In this document: positions 1 to 5,815 of the stretch, one piece after another
Layout of the letters: each line of letters starts with the position of its first letter
How positions within the stretch are numbered: the stretch's first letter is position 1
Assembly: GCA_029240015.1 (NCBI GenBank)
Contig: JARBTU010000122.1
Coordinates: forward strand, 1 to 5,815
Direction of reading: 5' to 3'
Length of the DNA stretch: 5,815 bases
Source: Oscillospiraceae bacterium
Lineage (GTDB): Bacteria > Bacillota > Clostridia > Oscillospirales > Ruminococcaceae
Notes under the pieces: model-generated
Seen by the model: the letters and a program-made list of their open reading frames with translations, nothing else
Databases searched by the model: none
Told to the model about the DNA's origin: nothing
Translations under genes and position numbers: made by a program

Positions 1-831
1 GATGAGGGTTCCCGTCGCATTTGTGACCACAAAGACAGCAAGCTGACCGAACTTTCCAAGAGGTTTGAAAACTCCGCCGAAGAAAGAGGCGACAATCAGG
101 ATTCCGGTCGTTGGCGCAAGTTCAGGGTTATAAAGCACTGCACACAGTGCAACAATCACACCGCCCAGCACGCCGCCGGAAAACCCATAACTGTACATAA
201 ACGATAAAATCATCAGAAGTCCTAAAAAGCGTCCGACGTTTAAAAATCCGATTTGGAACTGGAACAAGGACAGAATGATGATGCCCAACACGACAAGCCC
301 GCTGGACAAATCCTTAATTCCTGCTGATTTTACGGAACTTTTGGAACCGAGAGTCCTAAAAGTAGTGGCACAAAAAAAGGTCATCGAGCCGGACAGAAAA
401 GCTTCGCAAATCTTTAAAAATAATCCGCCTACCGAAAAATCCGAGACAAAAAGGTCGATGCCTCCTGTTGCGGCAGAAACAAGAAAAGAAACTACAGAGA
501 TGGCTGCAATATTCCTTTTATGCATAAGCGTGCTGTTCCAGCACATTTTAACGGCTAAAATAGCAATCAGCGCAATGATATAAGAAAAGCTTTGGGTAAT
601 CCCGTTTAAAAATATGTAACCGAGCAGGCTTCCCAGAAAAGAAACATAAGAAAGCCCAAGCGGCAAAGATGCAGTCAAGGCGATTCCAAAAGGAGAGAGC
701 GTTGACATAATTTTTGCGTTTGAAACCGCAAAAGAGATTAATAAAATCAGGACATATTTCGAACTTTTTAAGATGGCCTCGACGTTTCCGTTTTGTGATT
801 GCCTTGTCATTTGGATTGAATTTGTTTTCAT
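1..831 (-). CDS. spoIIE: Stage II sporulation protein E (SpoIIE), N-terminal membrane part; C-terminus cut by left window edge
   Basis: I translated this frame by hand: it is open for 277 codons from ATG at 831 to the first base of the window, so the 3' part is missing. A short polar N-terminus (residues 1-25) precedes a series of hydrophobic segments at about 26-38, 48-76, 82-98, 107-121, 135-157, 178-192, 198-214, 217-234, 241-258 and 261-277. This fits the roughly ten-helix membrane domain of SpoIIE, as does the motif LSPFGIALTASL at 45-56, which resembles the conserved PFGIAF-type motif of clostridial homologues. SpoIIE proteins are about 800 residues, with a central FtsZ-interacting region and a C-terminal PP2C phosphatase that dephosphorylates SpoIIAA to activate sigma-F after asymmetric division; neither is visible here. 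An AAAGGGA ribosome binding site lies 10 bases before the ATG. A second Met at residue 8 has no better site. Another polytopic membrane protein is possible until the phosphatase is seen. Confidence 0.82.
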   Translation of the reverse strand, partial: MKTNSIQMTRQSQNGNVEAILKSSKYVLILLISFAVSNAKIMSTLSPFGIALTASLPLGLSYVSFLGSLLGYIFLNGITQSFSYIIALIAILAVKMCWNSTLMHKRNIAAISVVSFLVSAATGGIDLFVSDFSVGGLFLKICEAFLSGSMTFFCATTFRTLGSKSSVKSAGIKDLSSGLVVLGIIILSLFQFQIGFLNVGRFLGLLMILSFMYSYGFSGGVLGGVIVALCAVLYNPELAPTTGILIVASFFGGVFKPLGKFGQLAVFVVTNATGTLI

Positions 832-841
832 TTTATATTCG

Positions 842-848
842 TCCCTTT
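842..848 (-). promoter_or_regulatory. Ribosome binding site of the spoIIE-like gene
   Basis: On the minus strand AAAGGGA lies 10 bases upstream of the ATG at 831. It supports that start over the in-frame Met at codon 8. Confidence 0.6.
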
Positions 849-900
849 CGCCGATTTTTTACAACCTTTGTTTTTGGGTAGCTTTTTGAGGCGTAAGGAT

Positions 901-948
901 ATTATAAATTCTCGTATATAAAAAATTCTGTCGCATATAAATGGCGAA
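901..948 (-). promoter_or_regulatory. Candidate Spo0A-activated promoter of the spoIIE-like gene
   Basis: On the minus strand a perfect sigma-A -10 hexamer TATAAT lies at 901-906, about 70 bases before the ATG. No good TTGACA stands at the usual 17-base spacing. Instead a Spo0A-box-like heptamer (TGTCGCA on the plus strand, 929-935, 6 of 7 to TGTCGAA) lies 22 bases upstream of the -10, and a full TGNCGAA match (TGGCGAA) lies at 942-948. Known Spo0A-activated sigma-A promoters such as B. subtilis spoIIE and spoIIG have -35-like elements unusually far (21-22 bases) from the -10, with 0A boxes over that region. The two boxes start 13 bases apart, whereas classical tandem boxes start about 10 apart. 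The match is by eye only. Confidence 0.45.
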
Positions 949-1036
949 AAATAATTTTTATCGTAAAAAATTGGTTCAACATGAAAACAAAAAGCATGTC
1001 CCGTCGCATATGATTGGAAAAACACGGCGGAACGGC

Positions 1037-2650
1037 TCAATATTTTGCCTTATATTTCTCATAAGCTGTAATGTCGTCTGCAATCCGTGAAAAAACAGGA
1101 CCGGAAGAAAGGTTTCCCGTTACACCGTTTTCGACAAGAACCACCGCAACATATTTTGGCTTGTCAGCGGGGAAGAATCCGCCAAACCATGTTTGCAAGG
1201 CTTCTTCCCCGTCAATAAACTTCCCTGTTTGAGCGGTCCCTGTTTTTCCACCCGCTGAAACGGTTTTAGGTTTTGCCATCTGGTCGGCTTTTGACATAAC
1301 GTTTCCGACAAGGAAGTCTTTAATGGTTTTGGCAGTACTTTTCTGCATAGCGGTGACACAGACTTTGTCTGCTTCCCTTTTTATATTTATGCCATCATCG
1401 GTCGTTCCTTCTACAAGAGTTGGAAAAGGGGTCTTTCCCTCATTCAGGACGGATGAAACCATCATAGCGACCTGCAAAGGATTTGCCATGAGCTTGCCTT
1501 GTCCAAAGCTGAAGTTTCCGATATCCGCCGGATTATAAAGCTCTGACGCTTTAGGCAGGTACCCCGCCGAAGAGAATAGTGAGGGGGCGAGCTCAAAGCT
1601 TTTCCCGAAAGAGAGGTCGGAGGCATAGTTGACCAGTGTTTTTGCATCAAGTTTTTGCGCCAGATTGATGAAATAGGTGTTGCACGATTCTTCCATTGCT
1701 TGTGAAAGATTGAGTGTTCCATGCGCTTTAGAGTTATAGCAATGAAAAATCTGCCCGTTCACGTCGATTTTTCCTTTACAGGTATAAGTGAGGTTCTTGG
1801 AGATTCCGCTTTCCAATGCGGCGGCGGTCGTTGAAATCTTAAAGGTTGACCCCACGTTATAGCTGCTTAAAACACGGTTAATCATGGGGGCATTCTCTTC
1901 ATCATATACGCTTTTTGCAACACTGTTGGGAGAATAGGAAGGGAAACTTGCAAGCGCTTTAATTTTTCCTGTTGTGGGCTCTACCATCACGATAGCACCT
2001 TTTTTAATGTATTTCTCGCCTGCTCTCTGGATAATATCCTGAATGCCTTTGTCAAGCGTCAGAACCACCCCGCCCGAAGGGAGGGTGGATTCTTTGATGA
2101 CAGGGTCTGCTCCTTTAATCTCTTTTCTGAGTGCGTCTAAAGAATAGGAAATGGAAGACGTAGTTGCAGATTCAGAAAGGTAACTGTCGAATGCTTTTTC
2201 AATGCCGGTTGCTCCTTTTCCGCTGCTGTCAAGGTATCCAATCACATGAGGAGCCAGTTGATTGTCTCGGTATCGGTTAAACACTTTAAACACATGGATA
2301 CCGTCTGCTTGAATAAAGGAAGTGTTCACTTTGATGGTAAACGGATTTCCGCCTTGCAGGAGTGAAAGTGCAGTTGCTTTTTGGGATGGGTCCACTGCGG
2401 AAAGCAATGCGGAAAAATTTTCAGGCTGCGGAAGCACTGCTGCGGTATAACTCTCGTTCTGGTTTACAAAAGGAACCATGTTACAGTCAAAAATTTGCCC
2501 GCGGGTTGTCGAGATGTTGAGTGTTTTGGTGCTTTGATACTGAGAAGCCTGTTTCAGTGCCTGAGAAGTAGATAAAAAAGACAGACGGACATATAAAAGG
2601 CTGGTTAAAATACAAAAAAGGCTGAACAAAAGAATGATGCGTTTTTTCAA
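1037..2650 (-). CDS. Class B penicillin-binding protein (peptidoglycan D,D-transpeptidase)
   Basis: This 537-residue protein has a cytoplasmic MKKR start and one membrane anchor at about 4-24; the rest should lie outside the membrane. An N-terminal pedestal region begins with RGQIFD at 50-55, and the transpeptidase domain spans about 215-530. All three catalytic motifs are present: STFK with nucleophile Ser268 and Lys271, SCN at 322-324, and KTGT at 469-472. The FGQGKLMANPLQ stretch (382-393) and a WFGGFFPA stretch (488-495) are also typical of FtsI/PbpA/SpoVD-like enzymes, which cross-link peptide stems with FtsW/RodA/SpoVE-type polymerases. There is no glycosyltransferase or PASTA domain, and it is shorter than most FtsI or SpoVD proteins. 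The usual RGxIxDRNG box is relaxed, with Cys56 in place of Arg. The start is TTG, supported by AAGAAGGTG just upstream. The SLH gene ends 56 bases upstream with no terminator between, suggesting co-transcription. Whether it serves division, elongation or sporulation cannot be decided here. Confidence 0.93.
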   Translation of the reverse strand: MKKRIILLFSLFCILTSLLYVRLSFLSTSQALKQASQYQSTKTLNISTTRGQIFDCNMVPFVNQNESYTAAVLPQPENFSALLSAVDPSQKATALSLLQGGNPFTIKVNTSFIQADGIHVFKVFNRYRDNQLAPHVIGYLDSSGKGATGIEKAFDSYLSESATTSSISYSLDALRKEIKGADPVIKESTLPSGGVVLTLDKGIQDIIQRAGEKYIKKGAIVMVEPTTGKIKALASFPSYSPNSVAKSVYDEENAPMINRVLSSYNVGSTFKISTTAAALESGISKNLTYTCKGKIDVNGQIFHCYNSKAHGTLNLSQAMEESCNTYFINLAQKLDAKTLVNYASDLSFGKSFELAPSLFSSAGYLPKASELYNPADIGNFSFGQGKLMANPLQVAMMVSSVLNEGKTPFPTLVEGTTDDGINIKREADKVCVTAMQKSTAKTIKDFLVGNVMSKADQMAKPKTVSAGGKTGTAQTGKFIDGEEALQTWFGGFFPADKPKYVAVVLVENGVTGNLSSGPVFSRIADDITAYEKYKAKY

Positions 2651-2655
2651 AAGGA

Positions 2656-2664
2656 CACCTTCTT
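2656..2664 (-). promoter_or_regulatory. Ribosome binding site that decides the TTG start of the PBP gene
   Basis: AAGAAGGTG on the minus strand ends 5 bases before the TTG at 2650-2648. The downstream peptide begins MKKRIILL, a normal membrane-anchor start. The next in-frame start would remove the anchor. Confidence 0.7.
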
Positions 2665-2706
2665 ATTATTTTTTAAAGGAAAAAGAAGAAAGCTTTTGGG
2701 CTTACT

Positions 2707-3975
2707 TTATTTCAGTTCGATTGCGGAATCATTGTACTTCCAAAGTTGCCATAATAAGTCGGCGGAAACGTCGCGGGTCAGCGCGGAACGGGAATGGGAA
2801 TATCCGTCATACAAATCAAGCATTTTATAGGCAGACAGATTCATATAGGATTGAAGTGCCCAGATCGGAATTTCTTCCAGGTCTTTGCAGCCGATATTTT
2901 GCTTTTTCACGTTTTGGATGTTTGCCGCTCGGTCGATCATCACAACTGCTTCCGCACGAGTCGGAACTTCGTCCGGCTTAAAGCTTTGCTCCGTAATAAT
3001 CTTTTGCTCCATGCCGACTTTGACGTATGGTTTTAGATAAAGCGGAATTTTTGAATCATTCTCCAGCCCTGTGTTCACACAGGCAGTGAGCGGCTTGTCA
3101 AGACCCAGTGTGGCAAGAATCATAACCAAAAGCTCTCCCCTGCTTACGCTTTTCTGTGGCTCAAAAAAGTAATTGGCTCCAATCTTCTTGCCTGTGAGGA
3201 TGTTTTTCTCATATAGTTTAATGGCGCTGTAGTGGGAGGGGCTGTTCTTCATATCCTGATAGGAAAAAGAGGATCTGTCTTTTTCGATGTTGATGGTGAT
3301 ATTGCCTTCGCGAGAGTAATTTCCTGCTTCGTCAATGCACACAAAGTTAAAACTGTCCGTTCCTGTTGTATCTAAAAAAGGCGTGTAATGAAAACTCGCT
3401 CCTTCGAAAACGATTTCTCCTTTAGCAGGCTTTGAAACCAAATTAATTTTTATTTTGTCACCCTCCGCATCATAAACCGAAAGAGTGCCGTTTAAAGGAA
3501 CATTGCGAATGGTATCAAAGCTTGCACTTTCGATTTGAGGGGCAAGGTTTTTCTTATCGCTTAAAGTAATGGCAAGAGTAGTCTTGATACTTTCGGCACA
3601 ATCGGGAATAAACGTGAAGTTCGCTGATGAAGAATTCGTCATTGGAACATACACCATCGAATCAATGTCGCTTCTTGAGAGATTGTCATAGGCGTGAATC
3701 GTTTTGTCGTCTACCGATAGAGTCCCGTCGTTTTGACCTGGCAAAGCGGTAACGGTGATGCCGTTCAAACTCCCTGTGGCAAGCCCAAGCTTAAACTCCA
3801 GGTCTTTGCAGCTAAATTCGATTTTTTGCCCTTTTACTCCGCTTAACGAGATCGTTTCGACATTTGTAACATGCCCAAAAGTCGGCCAGTCATAGATGGC
3901 GGCATAAGTAGTCGCACAAAAAACGATATAAAGCACGGTAAGTGCAATGCCATATTTTATTTTTTTTGTTTTCAT
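2707..3975 (-). CDS. Secreted Ig/cadherin-like and S-layer homology (SLH) domain protein
   Basis: The start at 3975 (422 residues) is preferred over the longer frame opening at 4029, because GGAAGGAAG lies 7 bases upstream and the peptide then begins with a signal sequence: MKTKKIK, a hydrophobic core at 8-20, and probable cleavage after Ala25 (TTYA). Residues about 36-138 look like a beta-rich Ig-like domain (GITVTALPG, NDGTLSVDD). Residues 144-231 resemble a cadherin-like repeat (NLAPQ, LNGTLSVYDAEGD, FHYTPF, GTDSFNF). SLH repeat 1 is at about 237-292 (SVSRGELLVMI), repeat 2 at about 299-353 (VPTRAEAVVMI), and a third, poorer repeat at about 361-413 (IPIWA, ALTRD). In the family, SLH repeats bind pyruvylated or related secondary wall polymers and hold proteins at the cell surface. 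It leads a likely two-gene operon with the downstream PBP gene. The substrate or partner of the Ig-like part is unknown. The mature chain has five cysteines, at 56, 126, 213, 299 and 363. Confidence 0.88.
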   Translation of the reverse strand: MKTKKIKYGIALTVLYIVFCATTYAAIYDWPTFGHVTNVETISLSGVKGQKIEFSCKDLEFKLGLATGSLNGITVTALPGQNDGTLSVDDKTIHAYDNLSRSDIDSMVYVPMTNSSSANFTFIPDCAESIKTTLAITLSDKKNLAPQIESASFDTIRNVPLNGTLSVYDAEGDKIKINLVSKPAKGEIVFEGASFHYTPFLDTTGTDSFNFVCIDEAGNYSREGNITINIEKDRSSFSYQDMKNSPSHYSAIKLYEKNILTGKKIGANYFFEPQKSVSRGELLVMILATLGLDKPLTACVNTGLENDSKIPLYLKPYVKVGMEQKIITEQSFKPDEVPTRAEAVVMIDRAANIQNVKKQNIGCKDLEEIPIWALQSYMNLSAYKMLDLYDGYSHSRSALTRDVSADLLWQLWKYNDSAIELK

Positions 3976-3982
3976 TATATTG

Positions 3983-3991
3983 CTTCCTTCC
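3983..3991 (-). promoter_or_regulatory. Ribosome binding site that decides the start of the SLH gene
   Basis: GGAAGGAAG on the minus strand lies 7 bases before the ATG at 3975. The upstream in-frame ATG at 4029 has no comparable site and would put 18 extra residues before the signal peptide. Confidence 0.75.
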
Positions 3992-3995
3992 GTTC

Positions 3996-4012
3996 TGCCG
4001 ATGGATACGGCA
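3996..4012 (-). other. Small hairpin just upstream of the SLH gene ribosome binding site
   Basis: TGCCG and CGGCA form a perfect 5-base-pair, GC-rich stem with a 7-base loop (TATCCAT on the minus strand), ending 4 bases before the Shine-Dalgarno sequence. It is GC-rich in an otherwise AT-rich leader. It is too short for a terminator and has no T run. A role in leader folding or translation is only a guess. Confidence 0.35.
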
Positions 4013-4125
4013 AATATTTTTAAATTCATTCTTTATCATGTGCAGGATATAAAAAATAAATTCAATTGGAAAATCCCAATGAGTTTTAACAGCGATTTAC
4101 ATATATTTTTTGCCTAAAACCCCAA

Positions 4126-4131
4126 ATTATA
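4126..4131 (-). promoter_or_regulatory. Possible -10 element for the SLH-PBP operon
   Basis: A perfect TATAAT on the minus strand, 150 bases upstream of the SLH start codon. No convincing -35 hexamer lies 16-18 bases upstream. In such AT-rich DNA a chance match is quite possible, and an alternative sigma factor promoter cannot be ruled out. Confidence 0.28.
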
Positions 4132-4214
4132 ACGATAAACATAAAAAAATTGCTTTTTCATAAACAAAACTTGAAATTTGTCGTGAAAAATGGCAAAATA
4201 AGATTATATATTTT

Positions 4215-4245
4215 TTGAAATGACTTTTCTTTTTATTAAAATAAT
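4215..4245 (+). promoter_or_regulatory. Candidate sigma-A promoter of guaA
   Basis: TTGAAA (4215-4220) and AATAAT (4240-4245, 5 of 6 to TATAAT) are separated by 19 bases, longer than the ideal 17. This would give a leader of about 30 bases. A second possible pair lies upstream: TTGAAA at 4171-4176 and CAAAAT at 4194-4199, with 17 bases between but a poorer -10. Neither is strong. Confidence 0.35.
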
Positions 4246-4265
4246 ATGAGGTACATAGGACTGTG

Positions 4266-4271
4266 AAAGGG
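4266..4271 (+). promoter_or_regulatory. Probable ribosome binding site of guaA
   Basis: AAAGGG ends 11 bases before the ATG at 4283, a slightly long spacing. A second weak purine tract, AGG at 4273-4275, is closer. The start itself is secure because the protein begins with the family's normal N-terminus. Confidence 0.5.
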
Positions 4272-4282
4272 TAGGTTAACGT

Positions 4283-5815
4283 ATGGCGCATCAATTGGTT
4301 TTGGTATTGGATTTCGGCGGACAGTATAATCAGCTCATTGCCCGACGTGTTCGGGAATGCAATGTTTATTGCGAAGTGCATCCTTTTAAAAACGCACAGC
4401 AAAAGATAAAAGAACTAAATCCGATGGGGATTATTTTTACAGGCGGGCCGAACAGCGTATATGAGGAAGATTCGCCGCAGATTTTTAAAGAGATTTTTGA
4501 TTTGGGAATTCCTATCCTTGGGCTTTGCTACGGCTGTCAGTTGATGGCGTATACACTTGGCGGGCGTGTTTCGACCGCACAGACCAGAGAATATGGAAAA
4601 ACCCGTACAGAATTTAACACAGACAGCCTGCTGTTTAAAGGATTGGCTCAAGAGGCGACCACTTGGATGAGCCATACCGATTATGTGGAACAAATCCCGC
4701 AGGGCTTTGAGATTATCGCTAATACTGACGGGTGCCCTGTTGCCGCAATGCAAAATGAGAGCAAAAGACTTTACGGCATCCAGTTCCACCCCGAAGTGTT
4801 GCATACCGATAACGGAATTAAGATGTTCCATAATTTCGTGTATGAAATCTGTGGATGCAAGGGCGACTGGACGATGGGCGATTACGCAAAAACCGCAATT
4901 GCCGACATCAGAAACAAAGTCGGAGACGGGAAAGTTTTGCTTGCCTTGTCGGGTGGGGTCGATTCTTCCGTTGCGGCGGCTCTTTTGGCAAAAGCAGTCG
5001 GAAACCAGCTGACCTGTATTTTTGTGGATCATGGGTTTATGCGCAAAAACGAAGGCGACGAAGTGGTTGAAGCGTTTGCGGACTGGGGAATTAACTTTGT
5101 CCGCGTGGATGCGGAAGAACGGTTCTTATCGAAACTAACGGATGTTTCCGACCCCGAAACCAAGCGTAAAATTATTGGGGAAGAGTTTATCCGTGTTTTT
5201 GAGGACGAAGCGAAAAAAATTGGCACTGTGGACTTTTTGGTACAGGGAACCATTTATCCCGATGTTATCGAGTCGGGCGCAGGAGATGCCGCAGTAATCA
5301 AAAGCCATCATAATGTGGGCGGACTTCCTGACTATGTGGACTTTAAAGAAATTATTGAGCCGCTCAGACTTTTGTTTAAAGACGAAGTCAGACAGCTTGG
5401 TATGGAGCTTGGACTTGCGGATTATTTGGTTTGGCGCCAACCGTTCCCGGGACCGGGACTTGCTATCAGGGTAATTGGTGACATTACAAAAGAAAAACTG
5501 GATATTTTAAGGGATGCGGACTATATTTTTCGTGAGGAAATCGCCAATGCAGGGATGGACAGGAGCATTCATCAGTACTTTGCGGTGTTGACATCCATGC
5601 GCTCGGTGGGTGTAATGGGCGACGGCAGGACGTATGATTATACCCTTGCATTAAGAGGGGTAACGACGACCGACTTCATGACCGCTGATTTTGCAAGGAT
5701 TCCGTATGATGTGCTCGAAAAAATCAGCAGCAGAATTATCAACGAAGTCAGACTCATCAACAGAATCGTTTATGATATTACGACCAAACCACCTGCAACC
5801 ATTGAGTGGGAGTAA
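4283..5815 (+). CDS. guaA: GMP synthase (glutamine-hydrolysing)
   Basis: This 510-residue cytosolic enzyme converts XMP to GMP using ATP and ammonia from glutamine, the last step of guanine nucleotide synthesis. The class I glutamine amidotransferase domain covers about 5-190: VLDFGGQYNQLIARRVRE at 8-25, TGGPNSV at 53-59, catalytic Cys82 in GLCYGCQ, and His169 and Glu171 in FHPE. The ATP-pyrophosphatase domain follows, with the P-loop SGGVDSS at 223-229 and SHHNVGGLP at 341-349. The C-terminal dimerisation domain contains RQPFPGPGLAIR at 385-396 and ends in the conserved KPPATIEWE. Length and all landmarks match the usual family of about 510-525 residues, so the gene is complete and looks functional; TAA occupies the last three bases of the window. 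It is transcribed away from the SLH-PBP genes and so is not in their operon. No riboswitch core was recognised in its leader. Confidence 0.98.
   Translation: MAHQLVLVLDFGGQYNQLIARRVRECNVYCEVHPFKNAQQKIKELNPMGIIFTGGPNSVYEEDSPQIFKEIFDLGIPILGLCYGCQLMAYTLGGRVSTAQTREYGKTRTEFNTDSLLFKGLAQEATTWMSHTDYVEQIPQGFEIIANTDGCPVAAMQNESKRLYGIQFHPEVLHTDNGIKMFHNFVYEICGCKGDWTMGDYAKTAIADIRNKVGDGKVLLALSGGVDSSVAAALLAKAVGNQLTCIFVDHGFMRKNEGDEVVEAFADWGINFVRVDAEERFLSKLTDVSDPETKRKIIGEEFIRVFEDEAKKIGTVDFLVQGTIYPDVIESGAGDAAVIKSHHNVGGLPDYVDFKEIIEPLRLLFKDEVRQLGMELGLADYLVWRQPFPGPGLAIRVIGDITKEKLDILRDADYIFREEIANAGMDRSIHQYFAVLTSMRSVGVMGDGRTYDYTLALRGVTTTDFMTADFARIPYDVLEKISSRIINEVRLINRIVYDITTKPPATIEWE

Larger units (their letters stand above)
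3976..4282. other. 307-base AT-rich divergent intergenic region between the SLH gene and guaA
   Basis: This stretch holds the 5' leaders and presumably the promoters of both divergent genes. I see the small hairpin at 3996-4012, a weak 5-base-pair inverted repeat (ATTGG 4065-4069 with CCAAT 4076-4080), a minus-strand TATAAT at 4126-4131, plus-strand promoter-like hexamers for guaA, and a Spo0A-box-like pair at 4179-4197. I looked for the conserved cores of purine (guanine) and cyclic-di-GMP riboswitches, given the neighbouring genes, and found none. I see no credible small gene, and no rho-independent terminator. Confidence 0.6.

Noticed and set aside
275..583. A 102-codon plus-strand frame.
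   Set aside because: It lies opposite the spoIIE-like membrane frame, which has coherent hydrophobic segments. The plus-strand peptide has no recognisable domain.
828..1040. A 70-codon minus-strand frame that fills the PBP-spoIIE gap, starting with TTG overlapping the PBP stop (TTGA) and ending in a TGA overlapping the spoIIE ATG (ATGA).
   Set aside because: The overlaps look like translational coupling and AAGG precedes the TTG, but the peptide is an unstructured mix rich in Phe, Tyr, Lys and His typical of translated AT-rich DNA, and the frame covers the best promoter-like elements for spoIIE.
1000..1040. A rho-independent terminator after the PBP gene.
   Set aside because: GC-rich patches occur (near 1001-1008 and 1024-1036), but they do not form a stem longer than 4 base pairs followed by a T run on the minus strand.
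3976..4029. An N-terminal extension of the SLH protein from the ATG at 4029.
   Set aside because: There is no good ribosome binding site before it, and the shorter start at 3975 has a strong site and begins a normal signal peptide.
4030..4282. A guanine, cyclic-di-GMP or other riboswitch upstream of guaA or the SLH gene.
   Set aside because: I searched both strands by eye for the conserved purine and c-di-GMP-I core sequences and found neither, and there is no terminator-antiterminator pair.
4415..5032. A 205-codon minus-strand frame.
   Set aside because: It is antisense to the highly conserved amidotransferase part of guaA and has no family resemblance; a shadow frame.

Overview
The window looks like chromosomal DNA from an endospore-forming, low-to-moderate GC Firmicute, most likely of class Clostridia. 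The reasons are an incomplete SpoIIE-type membrane gene, an S-layer-homology (SLH) wall protein, AGGAGG-like ribosome binding sites before every gene, a TTG start, and AT-rich intergenic DNA. The exact genus cannot be read from the sequence.

Layout. Positions 1-831 (minus strand) hold the N-terminal membrane part of a stage II sporulation protein E gene; its phosphatase end lies beyond the left edge. Positions 832-1036 are a 205-base AT-rich upstream region with a perfect TATAAT and Spo0A-box-like heptamers, consistent with a Spo0A-driven spoIIE promoter. Positions 1037-2650 (minus) encode a short class B penicillin-binding protein with intact STFK, SCN and KTG motifs and a TTG start. Positions 2707-3975 (minus) encode a secreted protein with Ig/cadherin-like domains followed by two clear SLH repeats and one decayed one. 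Only 56 bases, with no visible terminator, separate it from the PBP gene, so the two probably form one operon. Positions 3976-4282 are a 307-base AT-rich divergent intergenic region. Positions 4283-5815 (plus) encode a complete GMP synthase, GuaA, whose stop codon is the last three bases of the window.

How the genes relate. The SLH protein and the PBP plausibly act together outside the membrane, one binding wall polymers and one cross-linking peptidoglycan. They sit directly upstream of, and co-oriented with, spoIIE, which governs asymmetric septation and sigma-F activation. That placement makes a link to the cell envelope during sporulation conceivable, but it is inferred from gene order only. 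GuaA is a housekeeping purine enzyme transcribed divergently.

No mobile element, CRISPR array, tRNA or rRNA was seen. The window is mostly ordinary. The least routine items are the SLH-PBP gene pair upstream of spoIIE and the Spo0A-box-like motifs in the two intergenic regions.
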